This document shows positions 15,762 to 24,533 of a stretch of 64,000 nucleotides of DNA, one piece after another. Position numbers and translations under genes: made by a program. Origin of the DNA: Pseudobutyrivibrio xylanivorans DSM 14809 (GTDB lineage: Bacteria; Bacillota; Clostridia; Lachnospirales; Lachnospiraceae). The notes beneath the pieces are model-generated. The model was not told where the DNA came from and ran no database searches. It was given only the letters and a program-made list of their open reading frames with translations. The stretch's first letter is position 1. Each line of letters starts with the position of its first letter. The stretch spans positions 62,001 through 126,000 of the forward strand of contig NZ_FQYQ01000006.1 of NCBI RefSeq assembly GCF_900141825.1, given 5' to 3'.

Positions 15762-17810
15762 TCACCCTGTAACCATTCCCACTGATGAAAGTTCAACATT
15801 TGAATCAATCTCATTATAGGAAACAACAATTAAATCCTTTATATAGTCTTGAGTCATGCTCTTGAAGTACATTCTTACAATCGGAGATGTGACAACTATT
15901 GGAGTCCGTCCCATATCTTCAATCTTTTTAATCTCATCCTCCAGTGAGCCAATTATTGCTTTTATTCTCTCTGGATCAAGGGTTAGATATGCACCCTGCT
16001 CCGTCTGTTTAATTGAAGCCATAATATCTTGCTCTACCTTAGGATCAACAGTGATAACCTGTGTAACCTCGTTAGGAGCAAAATATCTTCCGGAGATTGC
16101 TCGCTTTAATCCCTGTCGAACATATTCTGTCAAAACATCCGTATCATGGGTTGTTGTAGCGTGATCTGCCAAAACCTCAAATATTGAAAGCAAATCTCTT
16201 ATTGAAATGCCTTCTGACAACAAATTTTGTAATACCTTCTGTACATCGCCAAGGCCAAGAAGCTTTGGAATAAGCTCGTCAACAATAACAGGATTTGATT
16301 CCTTGAGATTGTCCACAAGATTCTGGACATCCTGTCTAGTGAGAAGCTCTGCAATATGACTTCTGATAATTTCTGTAAGATGAGTAGCGATGATTGAAGG
16401 CGGATCAACAACTGTATAACCTAAAGATTCAGCCCTCTCACGCTGGCTTTCTGTAATCCATATAGCCGGCAGGTGGAAGGATGGCTCAAATGTAGGAATA
16501 CCTGTAATTTCCTCTTCCACATAACCTGGATTCATTGCCATATAATGGTCGAAAAGGATTTCTCCTTCAGTAACCTGAATTCCTTTAATCTTAATAATAT
16601 ATTGATTTGGATTAAGCTGAATATTATCTCTAAGTCGAATAATCGGAACAACAGTACCAAGCTCCAAAGCAATTTGCCTTCGAATCATAACAACTCGATC
16701 AAGTAAGTCTCCACCCTGGTTAACATCAGCAAGAGGAATAATTCCGTAACCAAACTCCAGCTCGATTGGATCAACCTGCAACAGCGAAACAACATTTTCC
16801 GGCTTTCTTATTTCTTCTGCCTCTGTTTCCTCTGCAGCAACCTCCTGCTCTATCTCCTCTTCGCCTAGAGTCTTTGACATTGAATAACCTGATACCCCAA
16901 AGGCTGCAGCAAATCCAAGGAATAAAACAGTATTAAGAGGTGTGAATGCAAGTACTGCCATAGAACCTGCCACAATATACAAAACCTTTGGTAAACCAAA
17001 GAGCTGTTTAACGAGTGTTCCTGAGAAATCAGCTGCCTTTGAACCCTTAGTTACCAAAATACCTGTTGATAACGAAATAAGCAGTGACGGAATCTGTGAA
17101 ACAAGACCATCACCTATGGTTAAAATGCCAAACTGCTGAATTGCCTCAGCAAATGGTAATCCCTGATTAATCATTCCAAGGGCTGTACCACCTGCCATAT
17201 TTACAACAGTGATAATAAGACCGGCTGTAGCATCTCCTTTTACGTACTTAGTGGCACCGTCCATAGCTCCGAAGAATGCTGATTCTTCCTGAATCTTATC
17301 TCTTCGTCTTTTAGCTTCCTGATCATCAATGGCACCGGTATTCAAATCAGCGTCAATAGCCATCTGTTTACCAGGCATAGCATCCAAGGTAAATCGTGCT
17401 GATACTTCAGCTACACGCTCTGAACCTTTATTGATAACCATGAACTGAATGATTATCAAAATCAGGAAGATAATGCCACCTATAATAAGATTGTTTCCAC
17501 CTACGAAAGTACCGAATGTTCTAACAACGTTTCCTGGGTCTCCGCTTGAAAGAATAAGCTTTGTAGAGGATACGTTCAGTGAAATTCTAAAAATTGTTGT
17601 AAAAAGCAAAAGCGTTGGGAAGAATGACATGTCCAGAACCTCCTGTACAAACAGGACATTCATAAGGACAATAAGAGCAATGGATATATTGAAAGCAATC
17701 ATTATATCCAGCAAAAAATTTGGAATTGGAATAATAAAGAACGCAACAGCCGCAAGCAGGTATAAAGCTATTCCAACATCAGTTTTCTTTACAGATGCAG
17801 CAAAATCCAT
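15762..17810 (-). CDS. flhA: Flagellar export gate protein FlhA
   Basis: FlhA forms the nonameric export gate ring. The N-terminal half (about 1-330) has eight membrane helices, and the conserved FHIPEP loop includes RFTLDAMPGKQMAIDADLNT and DQEAKRRRDKIQEESAFFG. The C-terminal half is the cytoplasmic docking domain with GYTVVDPPSIIATHLTEIIR. Length 682 is standard. The gene lies between flhB and flhF, with 5-28-base gaps. Confidence 0.97.
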   Translation of the reverse strand: MDFAASVKKTDVGIALYLLAAVAFFIIPIPNFLLDIMIAFNISIALIVLMNVLFVQEVLDMSFFPTLLLFTTIFRISLNVSSTKLILSSGDPGNVVRTFGTFVGGNNLIIGGIIFLILIIIQFMVINKGSERVAEVSARFTLDAMPGKQMAIDADLNTGAIDDQEAKRRRDKIQEESAFFGAMDGATKYVKGDATAGLIITVVNMAGGTALGMINQGLPFAEAIQQFGILTIGDGLVSQIPSLLISLSTGILVTKGSKAADFSGTLVKQLFGLPKVLYIVAGSMAVLAFTPLNTVLFLGFAAAFGVSGYSMSKTLGEEEIEQEVAAEETEAEEIRKPENVVSLLQVDPIELEFGYGIIPLADVNQGGDLLDRVVMIRRQIALELGTVVPIIRLRDNIQLNPNQYIIKIKGIQVTEGEILFDHYMAMNPGYVEEEITGIPTFEPSFHLPAIWITESQRERAESLGYTVVDPPSIIATHLTEIIRSHIAELLTRQDVQNLVDNLKESNPVIVDELIPKLLGLGDVQKVLQNLLSEGISIRDLLSIFEVLADHATTTHDTDVLTEYVRQGLKRAISGRYFAPNEVTQVITVDPKVEQDIMASIKQTEQGAYLTLDPERIKAIIGSLEDEIKKIEDMGRTPIVVTSPIVRMYFKSMTQDYIKDLIVVSYNEIDSNVELSSVGMVTG

Positions 17811-17837
17811 TACTCAGCTCCCCCTTTCCTCGATATT

Positions 17838-18968
17838 TTAAACAGCCTTATCTCTTTCTGTATAAACTACAGCTAAAATTTCAGCTACAGCCTGATAAAG
17901 CTCAGGCGGGATTGTTTGATCAATATCAACCGTAGCATATAAAGCTCTTGCCAGCGGTTTGTTTTCAACAATTGGTACACCGCTTTCTGTTGCGGTTTCC
18001 TTGATTTTTTTAGCAAGATAATCTTCACCCTTTGCAATAACTCTTGGAGCCTCATCCTTTGTGTTGTCATATAAAATTGCAACAGCAATATGGGTAGGGT
18101 TCGTAATTACAACATCGGCCTGTGGAACGTTCTTCATCATTCTTCGTTGAGATGTCTCCATCATTTTCTGACGCTGCTTACCCTTAATCTTTGGATCTCC
18201 TTCAGTATTTTTATATTCGTCCTTAACCTCTTGTTTAGTCATCTTCATATCATTAGTGAATTTCCATTTCTGGTACGCATAATCTATGAAGCCAAGGATT
18301 ATATATACAATACTGATTTTTATACCGACCTCACATATAAGCTTGAATACAAGACTTAATGCGGCTTTAAGTCCGATATCATAAAGGATAAATAGGTTTC
18401 CAGCCTGATCTCTTATTGATACATATGCTATATAGCAAACAAGAAAAATCTTTGCTAACGCCATTATCAGATTAACTATCGAATCTTTAGAAAAAATACG
18501 TTTAAAACCACTTACTGGGTTAAATTTACTAAGCTTTGGCTGTAACGGTTTTAATGTCAGCTTCCAGCCTACCTGAACAAGGTTTGTGACAAATCCTGTG
18601 AAAAAACCGATAACAAAAAATGGAAGTAAAATAATAAGCATTTTTAATATAAGTGTTCTAAATATGCCTGTTATTGTATGGATTGTAAGACCACTTCCGT
18701 TATAAGAAACAACATCAGGAATAATGGAATAAATCCAGGCAAATATTTCTTCAAATCGCACTCCTGCAAATGAAAGAAACACACTTAATGCAAAGAAAAA
18801 ACCTAAAAGAGCTATGCCATTTACTATCTCCTTACTTTTTGCAACTTTACCTTCGTTTCTGGCATCAGTAAGCTTCTTACTGGTAGGTTGTTCAGTTTTC
18901 TCTCCACCCTCACCATCTGCAAAAAACTGCAGATTATAAGGAAAAAGTAATACACGAGTCTCTGTCAT
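17838..18968 (-). CDS. flhB: Flagellar export switch protein FlhB
   Basis: FlhB switches export from rod/hook to filament substrates. It has four N-terminal membrane helices and a cytoplasmic domain with the self-cleaving motif NPTH in VVITNPTHIAVAILYD. The early signature GEKTEQPTSKKLTDARNEGK is kept. I start at the ATG at 18968 (376 residues), which overlaps the fliR stop by one base (TGATG); a TTG three bases upstream is possible but less likely. Partners are FliK, FlhA and FliPQR. Confidence 0.97.
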   Translation of the reverse strand: MTETRVLLFPYNLQFFADGEGGEKTEQPTSKKLTDARNEGKVAKSKEIVNGIALLGFFFALSVFLSFAGVRFEEIFAWIYSIIPDVVSYNGSGLTIHTITGIFRTLILKMLIILLPFFVIGFFTGFVTNLVQVGWKLTLKPLQPKLSKFNPVSGFKRIFSKDSIVNLIMALAKIFLVCYIAYVSIRDQAGNLFILYDIGLKAALSLVFKLICEVGIKISIVYIILGFIDYAYQKWKFTNDMKMTKQEVKDEYKNTEGDPKIKGKQRQKMMETSQRRMMKNVPQADVVITNPTHIAVAILYDNTKDEAPRVIAKGEDYLAKKIKETATESGVPIVENKPLARALYATVDIDQTIPPELYQAVAEILAVVYTERDKAV

Positions 18969-19747
18969 CAATACAACCCCTGAATGTATAAACTAAGCAT
19001 TGTTTTCATTTCCTTGAAAATAAAAGCCGCAATATCAGGTAAAAGGAAAATCGTTAAGAATAAAACTGTAAATCCCACAATTATTTTAAGCTGAGCACCT
19101 ACAGAAAACATGTGAATCTGAGGCGCAACCTTAACCATGATTCCAAGTATGGAATTTAATATCATAATTACTGCAAAAACCGGAAGGATTATTCTAAAAG
19201 CTATTACAAATACATCTCCCATAAACTGTATGGTGGATAGAAAAAGTGAATCCCATTTAAAAATAGTTCCACCAATAGGGATTAATGTAAAAGCATCGCA
19301 AAAGGTCTTAAAAATATATCTATGCATTCCCGATAAAACCAGGAGAATCATAATAAAATTGTTGTACAAGGTACCAGTAACACTGGATTCAGTACGAAGT
19401 GTCGGGTCGTATTCCTGTGCCATGGAAAGACCTATGTTCATATCAATCATATTTCCTGCAAGAAGAATTATGAAAGAGCAACAATAGGTGGAAAACCCGA
19501 TAATTAGTCCAGTTAAAGCTTCCTTCGTAACTAAAAAAGCATATCCAACTACTGTAGAATAGTTAAGCGCACTAAAATCAACCACAAAATACAAAAGAAG
19601 GGAAACAATTGCCGCAAAGCCGACTTTCACCCTTGCTGGTGTATTGCTGATGTTAAAGAAAGGTGCTACTACTACGAACATGGATATGCGTGTAAGTATC
19701 AACAAGAAATATTCAAAATTTTCTAATGTAAAATGTAAACTAAACAT
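18968..19747 (-). CDS. fliR: Flagellar export gate protein FliR
   Basis: FliR joins FliP and FliQ in the export gate. The 259-residue protein has six or so membrane helices, with the family segments FLLILTRISMFVVVAPFF, KEALTGLIIGF and APQIHMFSVGAQLKIIVGF. It sits 6 bases after fliQ and its stop overlaps the flhB start. The ribosome binding site is weak, consistent with coupling to fliQ. Confidence 0.96.
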   Translation of the reverse strand: MFSLHFTLENFEYFLLILTRISMFVVVAPFFNISNTPARVKVGFAAIVSLLLYFVVDFSALNYSTVVGYAFLVTKEALTGLIIGFSTYCCSFIILLAGNMIDMNIGLSMAQEYDPTLRTESSVTGTLYNNFIMILLVLSGMHRYIFKTFCDAFTLIPIGGTIFKWDSLFLSTIQFMGDVFVIAFRIILPVFAVIMILNSILGIMVKVAPQIHMFSVGAQLKIIVGFTVLFLTIFLLPDIAAFIFKEMKTMLSLYIQGLY

Positions 19748-19753
19748 TCATTT

Positions 19754-20023
19754 CTAGCCCAGATAAATACTAAAATTTGACCACAATTCAGTGATATATT
19801 CTGTTAACACTGTTAGCATCCATGGACCGAAAAATAGAAGAGCCGCAAATACCCCTACAATCTTAGGAATGAATGTAAGAGTTTGCTCCTGAATAGATGT
19901 GACTGTTTGAAAAATACTGATGACCAAACCTATAGTAAGGGATACCAGCAAAAGTGGTAGAGATGTTATCAGAAGCATATAAACCGCATCTCTTATGATA
20001 TCTAATACCTGTCCTTCAGTCAT
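19754..20023 (-). CDS. fliQ: Flagellar export gate protein FliQ
   Basis: This 89-residue protein with two membrane helices is the normal size for FliQ. The family pattern is clear: VLDIIRDAVYMLLITSLPLL, then GLVISIFQTVTSIQEQTLTF followed by IPKIV. GGAGAGG lies just upstream. The order fliP-fliQ-fliR is conserved. Confidence 0.96.
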   Translation of the reverse strand: MTEGQVLDIIRDAVYMLLITSLPLLLVSLTIGLVISIFQTVTSIQEQTLTFIPKIVGVFAALLFFGPWMLTVLTEYITELWSNFSIYLG

Positions 20024-20064
20024 AACTACCCTCTCCTAAAGCCCCCGGGTGAAATGATAAAGCG

Positions 20065-20925
20065 TTAATAGAATGTCTTTACCAGTCCACCAATAACAAG
20101 ATCCCAACCATCTACTAATACAAATAGTAATATCTTAAACGGTAATGAAATCGTAGTAGGTGGAAGCATCATCATACCCATTGACATAAGTACTGATGCA
20201 ACAACCATATCAATAACAATAAATGGAATGTAAATCATAAAGCCTATAATAAAGGCTGTTCTCAGTTCTGATAATATAAATGCTGGAACTACAACGGTGA
20301 AAGGAACATCATCATAATGATCTTTTTCATAGGTAATACCAGCTATATCACAGAACAAATTTAAATCCTTAGTCTGAGTCTGACCATACATAAACCCTCT
20401 TATAGGGGCTATAGCTGCATCTATAGCTTCCTCCTGAGTAATCTCTCCTGCATCAAAAGGATCAATTGCCTCTGTTTTAATTGTAGTCAGCACCGGAGAC
20501 ATAATGAATAATGTTAAAAACAACGCCAAACCAATCAAAACCTGATTCGGAGGCGCTGTGTTAGTTCCAATAGCAGCGCGTACAAAGTGTAGAACAATGA
20601 CACATCTGGTAAAGGAAGTTAACATTATGAGAATTGAAGGCGATAATGTAAGGATGGTTAAAACCAATAACATCCTAAGGGTGGAAGAAAAATTTCCATC
20701 CTCGCCATTGAACGTTAATGTAAAACCATTTCTTTCGCCAACAACTTCATCCGAAGCATTTGGTGCATTTTCCGTCGCACCGTAGGTTTCGTTTGCTGCC
20801 CCATACTGGGTGTCGTTGTATTCTGTTGCCTGCACTGTAATCCCAGTAGATAAAAGGGTAAACATAACAACTACAGTTGCAAAAATAATGCTGAAGAGTA
20901 AATACACCTTTTTGATTTTATCCAT
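20065..20925 (-). CDS. fliP: Flagellar export gate protein FliP
   Basis: FliP forms the pentameric core of the export gate. A cleavable N-terminal signal-like helix (KVYLLFSIIFATVVVMFTLL) and a short polar stretch lead to the FliP domain with LSPSILIMLTSFTRCVIVLH, GTNTAPPNQVLIGLALFLT and DMVVASVLMSMGMMMLPP. I chose the ATG at 20925 (286 residues); the longer open frame to 21069 overlaps fliO and encodes a basic stretch that is not FliP-like. The ribosome binding site is weak. Confidence 0.95.
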   Translation of the reverse strand: MDKIKKVYLLFSIIFATVVVMFTLLSTGITVQATEYNDTQYGAANETYGATENAPNASDEVVGERNGFTLTFNGEDGNFSSTLRMLLVLTILTLSPSILIMLTSFTRCVIVLHFVRAAIGTNTAPPNQVLIGLALFLTLFIMSPVLTTIKTEAIDPFDAGEITQEEAIDAAIAPIRGFMYGQTQTKDLNLFCDIAGITYEKDHYDDVPFTVVVPAFILSELRTAFIIGFMIYIPFIVIDMVVASVLMSMGMMMLPPTTISLPFKILLFVLVDGWDLVIGGLVKTFY

Positions 20926-20950
20926 AACATAATCTGCCCCAACGATGTTA

Positions 20951-21313
20951 TTATTTCTTCTTTGAGAATTTGTCCAATACGCTTTTGAAATCCACCGGTG
21001 TAATAGGCGATGCCTCACCTTCCTCGATTTCTTTAAGCTGGTCGGATGATATTTCCCCGAGAGGAACAACCTCGTCCTTACCTATGGCAATCAAGAAATA
21101 TCGATCCTGACCGGCTCTTATTATTTGAACATATTTATTGCTGGAGATTTTGATAGCTTCGATAATTTCAAGGTTTTTATTGAAGCCCTGGGTCTTCTGG
21201 TAGCCGGCAATCCATTTTGTCACATAATAAGTAACAGCTAGAACACCAACAAATACAATTAATACAAAAATTAACTGAAGAAAACTCTCACCAGCAGAAG
21301 AAAGAAAAAGCAT
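20951..21313 (-). CDS. fliO: Flagellar assembly protein FliO (FliZ)
   Basis: FliO is a small bitopic protein that helps FliP assemble. A short N-terminal part, one helix (LIFVLIVFVGVLAVTYYVTKW) split over residues 14-34, then a cytoplasmic domain with LEIIEAIKISSNKYVQIIRA and DRYFLIAIGKDEV as in FliO/FliZ. It is 120 residues and lies between cheY and fliP, the position seen in B. subtilis (cheY-fliZ-fliP). Confidence 0.88.
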   Translation of the reverse strand: MLFLSSAGESFLQLIFVLIVFVGVLAVTYYVTKWIAGYQKTQGFNKNLEIIEAIKISSNKYVQIIRAGQDRYFLIAIGKDEVVPLGEISSDQLKEIEEGEASPITPVDFKSVLDKFSKKK

Positions 21314-21315
21314 AA

Positions 21316-21678
21316 TTATCCAATTACCTTCTTAACAGCTTCGAGAACTCTCTCTGCCTGGAATGGCTTAACGATAAAGTCCTTTGCTCCAGACTGAATA
21401 GCCTCGATAACCATGGCCTGCTGACCCATAGCAGAACACATGATAACGCAAGCGTTTGGATCCTTCTCTTTAATGGCCTTTAATGCACCAATACCATCCA
21501 TTTCTGGCATTGTGATATCCAGAAGAACAAGGTCTGGTGTAAGTTCAGCATACTTATCAACAGCAATCTTGCCGTTCTCAGCTTCGCCGACTACATTGTA
21601 GCCATTCTTTGTGAGAATGTCCTTGATCATCATTCTCATGAAAGCAGCATCGTCACAGATTAAAATGTTTTTTGCCAT
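21316..21678 (-). CDS. cheY: Chemotaxis response regulator CheY
   Basis: CheY-P binds FliM and FliY to change motor rotation. The single receiver domain has the acidic pocket D9/D10 (ILICDDAAFMR), phospho-acceptor D54 (LVLLDITMPEMDG), Ser in MCSAMGQQ and Lys in DFIVKPF. Length 120. It lies between fliY and fliO, next to the switch genes it acts on, and has AAGGAGAT upstream. Confidence 0.96.
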   Translation of the reverse strand: MAKNILICDDAAFMRMMIKDILTKNGYNVVGEAENGKIAVDKYAELTPDLVLLDITMPEMDGIGALKAIKEKDPNACVIMCSAMGQQAMVIEAIQSGAKDFIVKPFQAERVLEAVKKVIG

Positions 21679-21702
21679 GTCTTCATCTCCTTAAATATGT
21701 AT

Positions 21703-22884
21703 TTATTCTTTGATGATTTCTGTAATACGTACTCCAAAGGATTCTTCAATTACTACTACTTCACCCTTGGCCACATACTTGCCATTAACAAGCACATCTA
21801 TTGGTTCACCGGCTATTTTATTCAGCTCGATGATAGTACCTGGAGCAAAATCCAAAATATCTTGGATTGTTTTATTGGTTCGACCTAATTCAACGGTAAC
21901 ATCAAGTGGTACATCCAAAATCAGGTCTATATTCTCCTGTGCAAACTGTGCGGAGAATCCTGGCCCAAATGGAGTAAACTGCGCAGGCTGTACATTGATT
22001 GTAGGCTGCGGCATGTACATATATGGAGGCATCTGCTGCCCTGCCATAGCATTTGGATCCATCTGAGGTGGTGGTGCTGCCTGTGGAGGAGGCGCTGCTG
22101 CCTGTGGTGCTGCCTCTGGAGGAGGTGCTGCAGCAGGTGCTGGCTCTGGAGCAACTCCAGCGTCTACTGTAGACTTGGTATCGTTCTCCATTGTGTTTTG
22201 CACCGCATTACACATTTCCTTCGCAAGAGAAATTGGATACAGCTGCATCATTTCTGAATCAACTAGATCTCCAATTTCCATTTTGAAAGCAATTCTAACG
22301 AAATTACTTTCAAGGAAAGAATCTATCTCACCACCGCTAATTGCTGTTAAATCAGTAAGTGTTGCTGTTGGTGGAGAAATATCTACCATCATGCCAAGCA
22401 TAGATGAAAGGGAGGTCGCCGAAGCCCCCATCATCTGGTTCATGGCTTCTGATATAGCTGAAAGATGAAGCTCGGTAATCTCACCATCGGTGTTTGTTCC
22501 ATCTCCACCCATCATCAAATCGGTAATGACTTTAACATCGTTCTCTTTTAAAACGAGAACGTTACTACCATCAATACCCTTCGTATATCCAATACGAACT
22601 ACAACGCATTTATCCGTATATTGGGAAGCTAATTCATCCCAGGTTGTTTCTGTAACTACAGGAGTAGAAATCTCTACTTTGATATTTACAAGTGCAAACA
22701 ATGATGTTGCTGCACTACCCATGCTGATATTGGCAACCTCGCCAATAGTATCAATCTGTTCGTTTGAGAGTTCTCCGCCTGCTCCGCCAGAACCCCCGCC
22801 ACCATCATCAGCTGGCGCAGCATCGGGAATGCCACCACTAAGTAGTGCATTTATCTCATCCTGTGATAATACACCGTCGCCCAT
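21703..22884 (-). CDS. fliY: Flagellar switch protein FliY (CheC-like plus FliN domain)
   Basis: FliY is the Firmicute switch protein that also dephosphorylates CheY-P. The N-terminal peptide MGDGVLSQDEINALL is a CheY-P-binding motif. A CheC-like domain (about 40-215) has TIGEVANISMGSAATSLFAL and HLSAISEAMNQMMGASATSL, and the C-terminal SpoA/FliN domain starts at about 310 (LDVPLDVTVELGRTNKTIQD). Between them is a Pro/Ala/Gln-rich linker (about 235-300). The 393-residue length matches B. subtilis FliY. It begins 3 bases after fliM. Confidence 0.96.
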   Translation of the reverse strand: MGDGVLSQDEINALLSGGIPDAAPADDGGGGSGGAGGELSNEQIDTIGEVANISMGSAATSLFALVNIKVEISTPVVTETTWDELASQYTDKCVVVRIGYTKGIDGSNVLVLKENDVKVITDLMMGGDGTNTDGEITELHLSAISEAMNQMMGASATSLSSMLGMMVDISPPTATLTDLTAISGGEIDSFLESNFVRIAFKMEIGDLVDSEMMQLYPISLAKEMCNAVQNTMENDTKSTVDAGVAPEPAPAAAPPPEAAPQAAAPPPQAAPPPQMDPNAMAGQQMPPYMYMPQPTINVQPAQFTPFGPGFSAQFAQENIDLILDVPLDVTVELGRTNKTIQDILDFAPGTIIELNKIAGEPIDVLVNGKYVAKGEVVVIEESFGVRITEIIKE

Positions 22885-22887
22885 TCG

Positions 22888-23865
22888 CTACTCCTCTCTT
22901 ATGATCTGTGTAACTCTAACTGCGTATTCTTTTCCTGAAGCACCTGGAAGGGCAGCGAATTTCCTAATGTCGCCCACAAATACATCCAGTTCTTCGTCAA
23001 CCTTTGTATCTAGTTTTACTATGTCGCCTACCTGGAGCTGTGAGAAATCAGCTACTGTAATAACACTGTTGCCAAGTACCGCTTTTACAGGTATCTTAGC
23101 CCTACTGATAAGGGCTTCAACAGTATCAGAGAAACTGGTTCCTGTTTTCTCCTTTTGACTACTATACCAGAACTTTGTGTTCAATTTGTCCATAACTGGC
23201 TCTAAAGTAATAAATGGAAGACAAATATTCATAAGGCCTTCCACGTCACCTATCTTTATATTCAAGGTGACAATCGCTATCATTTCTGACGGCGATATAA
23301 TCTGTGCGAACTGAGAGTTTGTTTCAATTCGCTCTAGTCTTGGATGAACGTCCAGAACGTTCTCCCAAGGCTCCCTTAAGAGCTCTATGCAGGAGGTCAT
23401 AATTCTTTCAATGAGCAAAAGCTCTATCTCAGAGAAATCTCTAACTTTATCAAGAGGCTCTCCAACTCCTCCTAACATTCTGTCTACCATGGCAAATCCA
23501 AGATTGGATGCCATTTCTACGATAATATTTCCCTCCAAAGGAGAAAAATCAACTACACCTAAAAGAACCGGGTTTGAAAGAGAATTAGAAAACTCCATGT
23601 ATGTAACTGCTTCGGAGTTCATAACCTCAATCTGTATATTTTTTCGTAAGAAGATTGGCAGATTAGTAGAAAGCAATCGACCATAATGTTCAAAGATAAT
23701 CTCCATTGTACGAAGATGCTCTTTTGAGAACTTTGATGGTCTGGCAAAGTCATAGTTCTTTACAGGCTTTTCTTTGTTGTTTTTAATCTCTTCAGCATCA
23801 AGCTCACCACTAGTCAAAGCATGAAGCAGATTATCTATTTCGTTTTGTGAAAGAACGTCACCCAA
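22888..23865 (-). CDS. fliM: Flagellar motor switch protein FliM
   Basis: FliM is the C-ring subunit that receives CheY-P. The N-terminal CheY-binding peptide is GDVLSQNEIDNLLHAL; the middle domain has YGRLLSTNLPIFLRKNI and the C-terminal SpoA domain LGNSVITVADFSQLQVGDIV. Length 325. The start codon is TTG with GGTGGTGAG upstream. It is separated from fliL by 129 bases that hold two strong hairpins, which is unusual in this compact operon. Confidence 0.96.
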   Translation of the reverse strand: MGDVLSQNEIDNLLHALTSGELDAEEIKNNKEKPVKNYDFARPSKFSKEHLRTMEIIFEHYGRLLSTNLPIFLRKNIQIEVMNSEAVTYMEFSNSLSNPVLLGVVDFSPLEGNIIVEMASNLGFAMVDRMLGGVGEPLDKVRDFSEIELLLIERIMTSCIELLREPWENVLDVHPRLERIETNSQFAQIISPSEMIAIVTLNIKIGDVEGLMNICLPFITLEPVMDKLNTKFWYSSQKEKTGTSFSDTVEALISRAKIPVKAVLGNSVITVADFSQLQVGDIVKLDTKVDEELDVFVGDIRKFAALPGASGKEYAVRVTQIIREE

Positions 23866-23929
23866 GCTTTCTCACCACCATTCATCCCCGAAGGTTGTAT
23901 AATAAAACAATGAAGTTCGGCCATTATAA

Positions 23930-23995
23930 TTGCCTACGGCAAAGTGGGCCTCACAGCATAATTTTTCACAAATCAAAGATTTGGAAAAAATATGC
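23930..23995 (-). repeat. Two hairpin-forming inverted repeats between fliL and fliM
   Basis: Hairpin 1 is TTGCC-TAC-GGCAA (23930-23942), flanked by GGCC at 23919-23922 and 23947-23950 that can also pair. Hairpin 2 (23956-23995) pairs GCATA with TATGC, TTTTT with AAAAA and CAAATC with GATTTG around an AAA loop, with small internal loops. Its outer arm begins at the last base of the fliL stop codon. No T run follows on the minus strand, so it is not a typical terminator. It may stabilise or process the mRNA, or be a dispersed palindromic element. Confidence 0.75.
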
Positions 23996-24519
23996 TATTG
24001 GTATGTAGCACTTGAAAAATTAACTCTTACAATAAATGATGATTTAAACAACGACTGGATAGCCTCAAGGATTTCTTCCTTTACGCCCTCCTCGTTGTTT
24101 CTCATCTCATCTATGGTATGTCCTGCAACTACCGTCTTGATAGTATCATTCAAAATATTATCATATGGCGTCAACGTGCCATCCGCGGCAAATTTAGCGT
24201 AATCTTCGTTTTGGTTATCCATTGAAAGCGAAACCGCAAGTACCGCGTAATGAGCTTCACCATCTCCATCATCCTTAAGGTTAATCGTCTGAGTAGAACC
24301 TGAATTAACAGGATAATCAACCATGTTCTCCACATTTATTGCAAGAGAACCAGCTGTATCGCCAGCCACCAAATCAAGATCTATTGCTGAGCAAACCTTT
24401 GTAATAAGCTCATTAGCTTTCTGCGTTTCAGGAATAATAGTAATTGTAAGAACCGCTGTAAGAACAAGATTTACCACAACCAGAGCGAGTATAACTACCG
24501 TAATCAAATTCTTTTTCAT
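23995..24519 (-). CDS. fliL: Flagellar basal-body-associated protein FliL
   Basis: FliL is a bitopic protein that surrounds the stator. One N-terminal helix (ITVVILALVVVNLVLTAVLT) is followed by an outside domain of about 140 residues ending in IQSLFKSSFIVRVNFSSATY. The FliL pattern LNDTIKTVVAGHTIDEM and the loosely conserved C-terminus fit the family; identity is low, so position (motB-fliL-fliM) supports the call. AAAGGGGA lies upstream. Confidence 0.85.
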   Translation of the reverse strand: MKKNLITVVILALVVVNLVLTAVLTITIIPETQKANELITKVCSAIDLDLVAGDTAGSLAINVENMVDYPVNSGSTQTINLKDDGDGEAHYAVLAVSLSMDNQNEDYAKFAADGTLTPYDNILNDTIKTVVAGHTIDEMRNNEEGVKEEILEAIQSLFKSSFIVRVNFSSATYQ

Positions 24520-24533
24520 GCTCGGTCCCCTTT

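Noticed and set aside
22490-23158. A 222-codon plus-strand open frame opposite fliY and fliM
   Set aside because: Antisense to well-supported switch genes; composition is that of a shadow frame and no start signal is seen.
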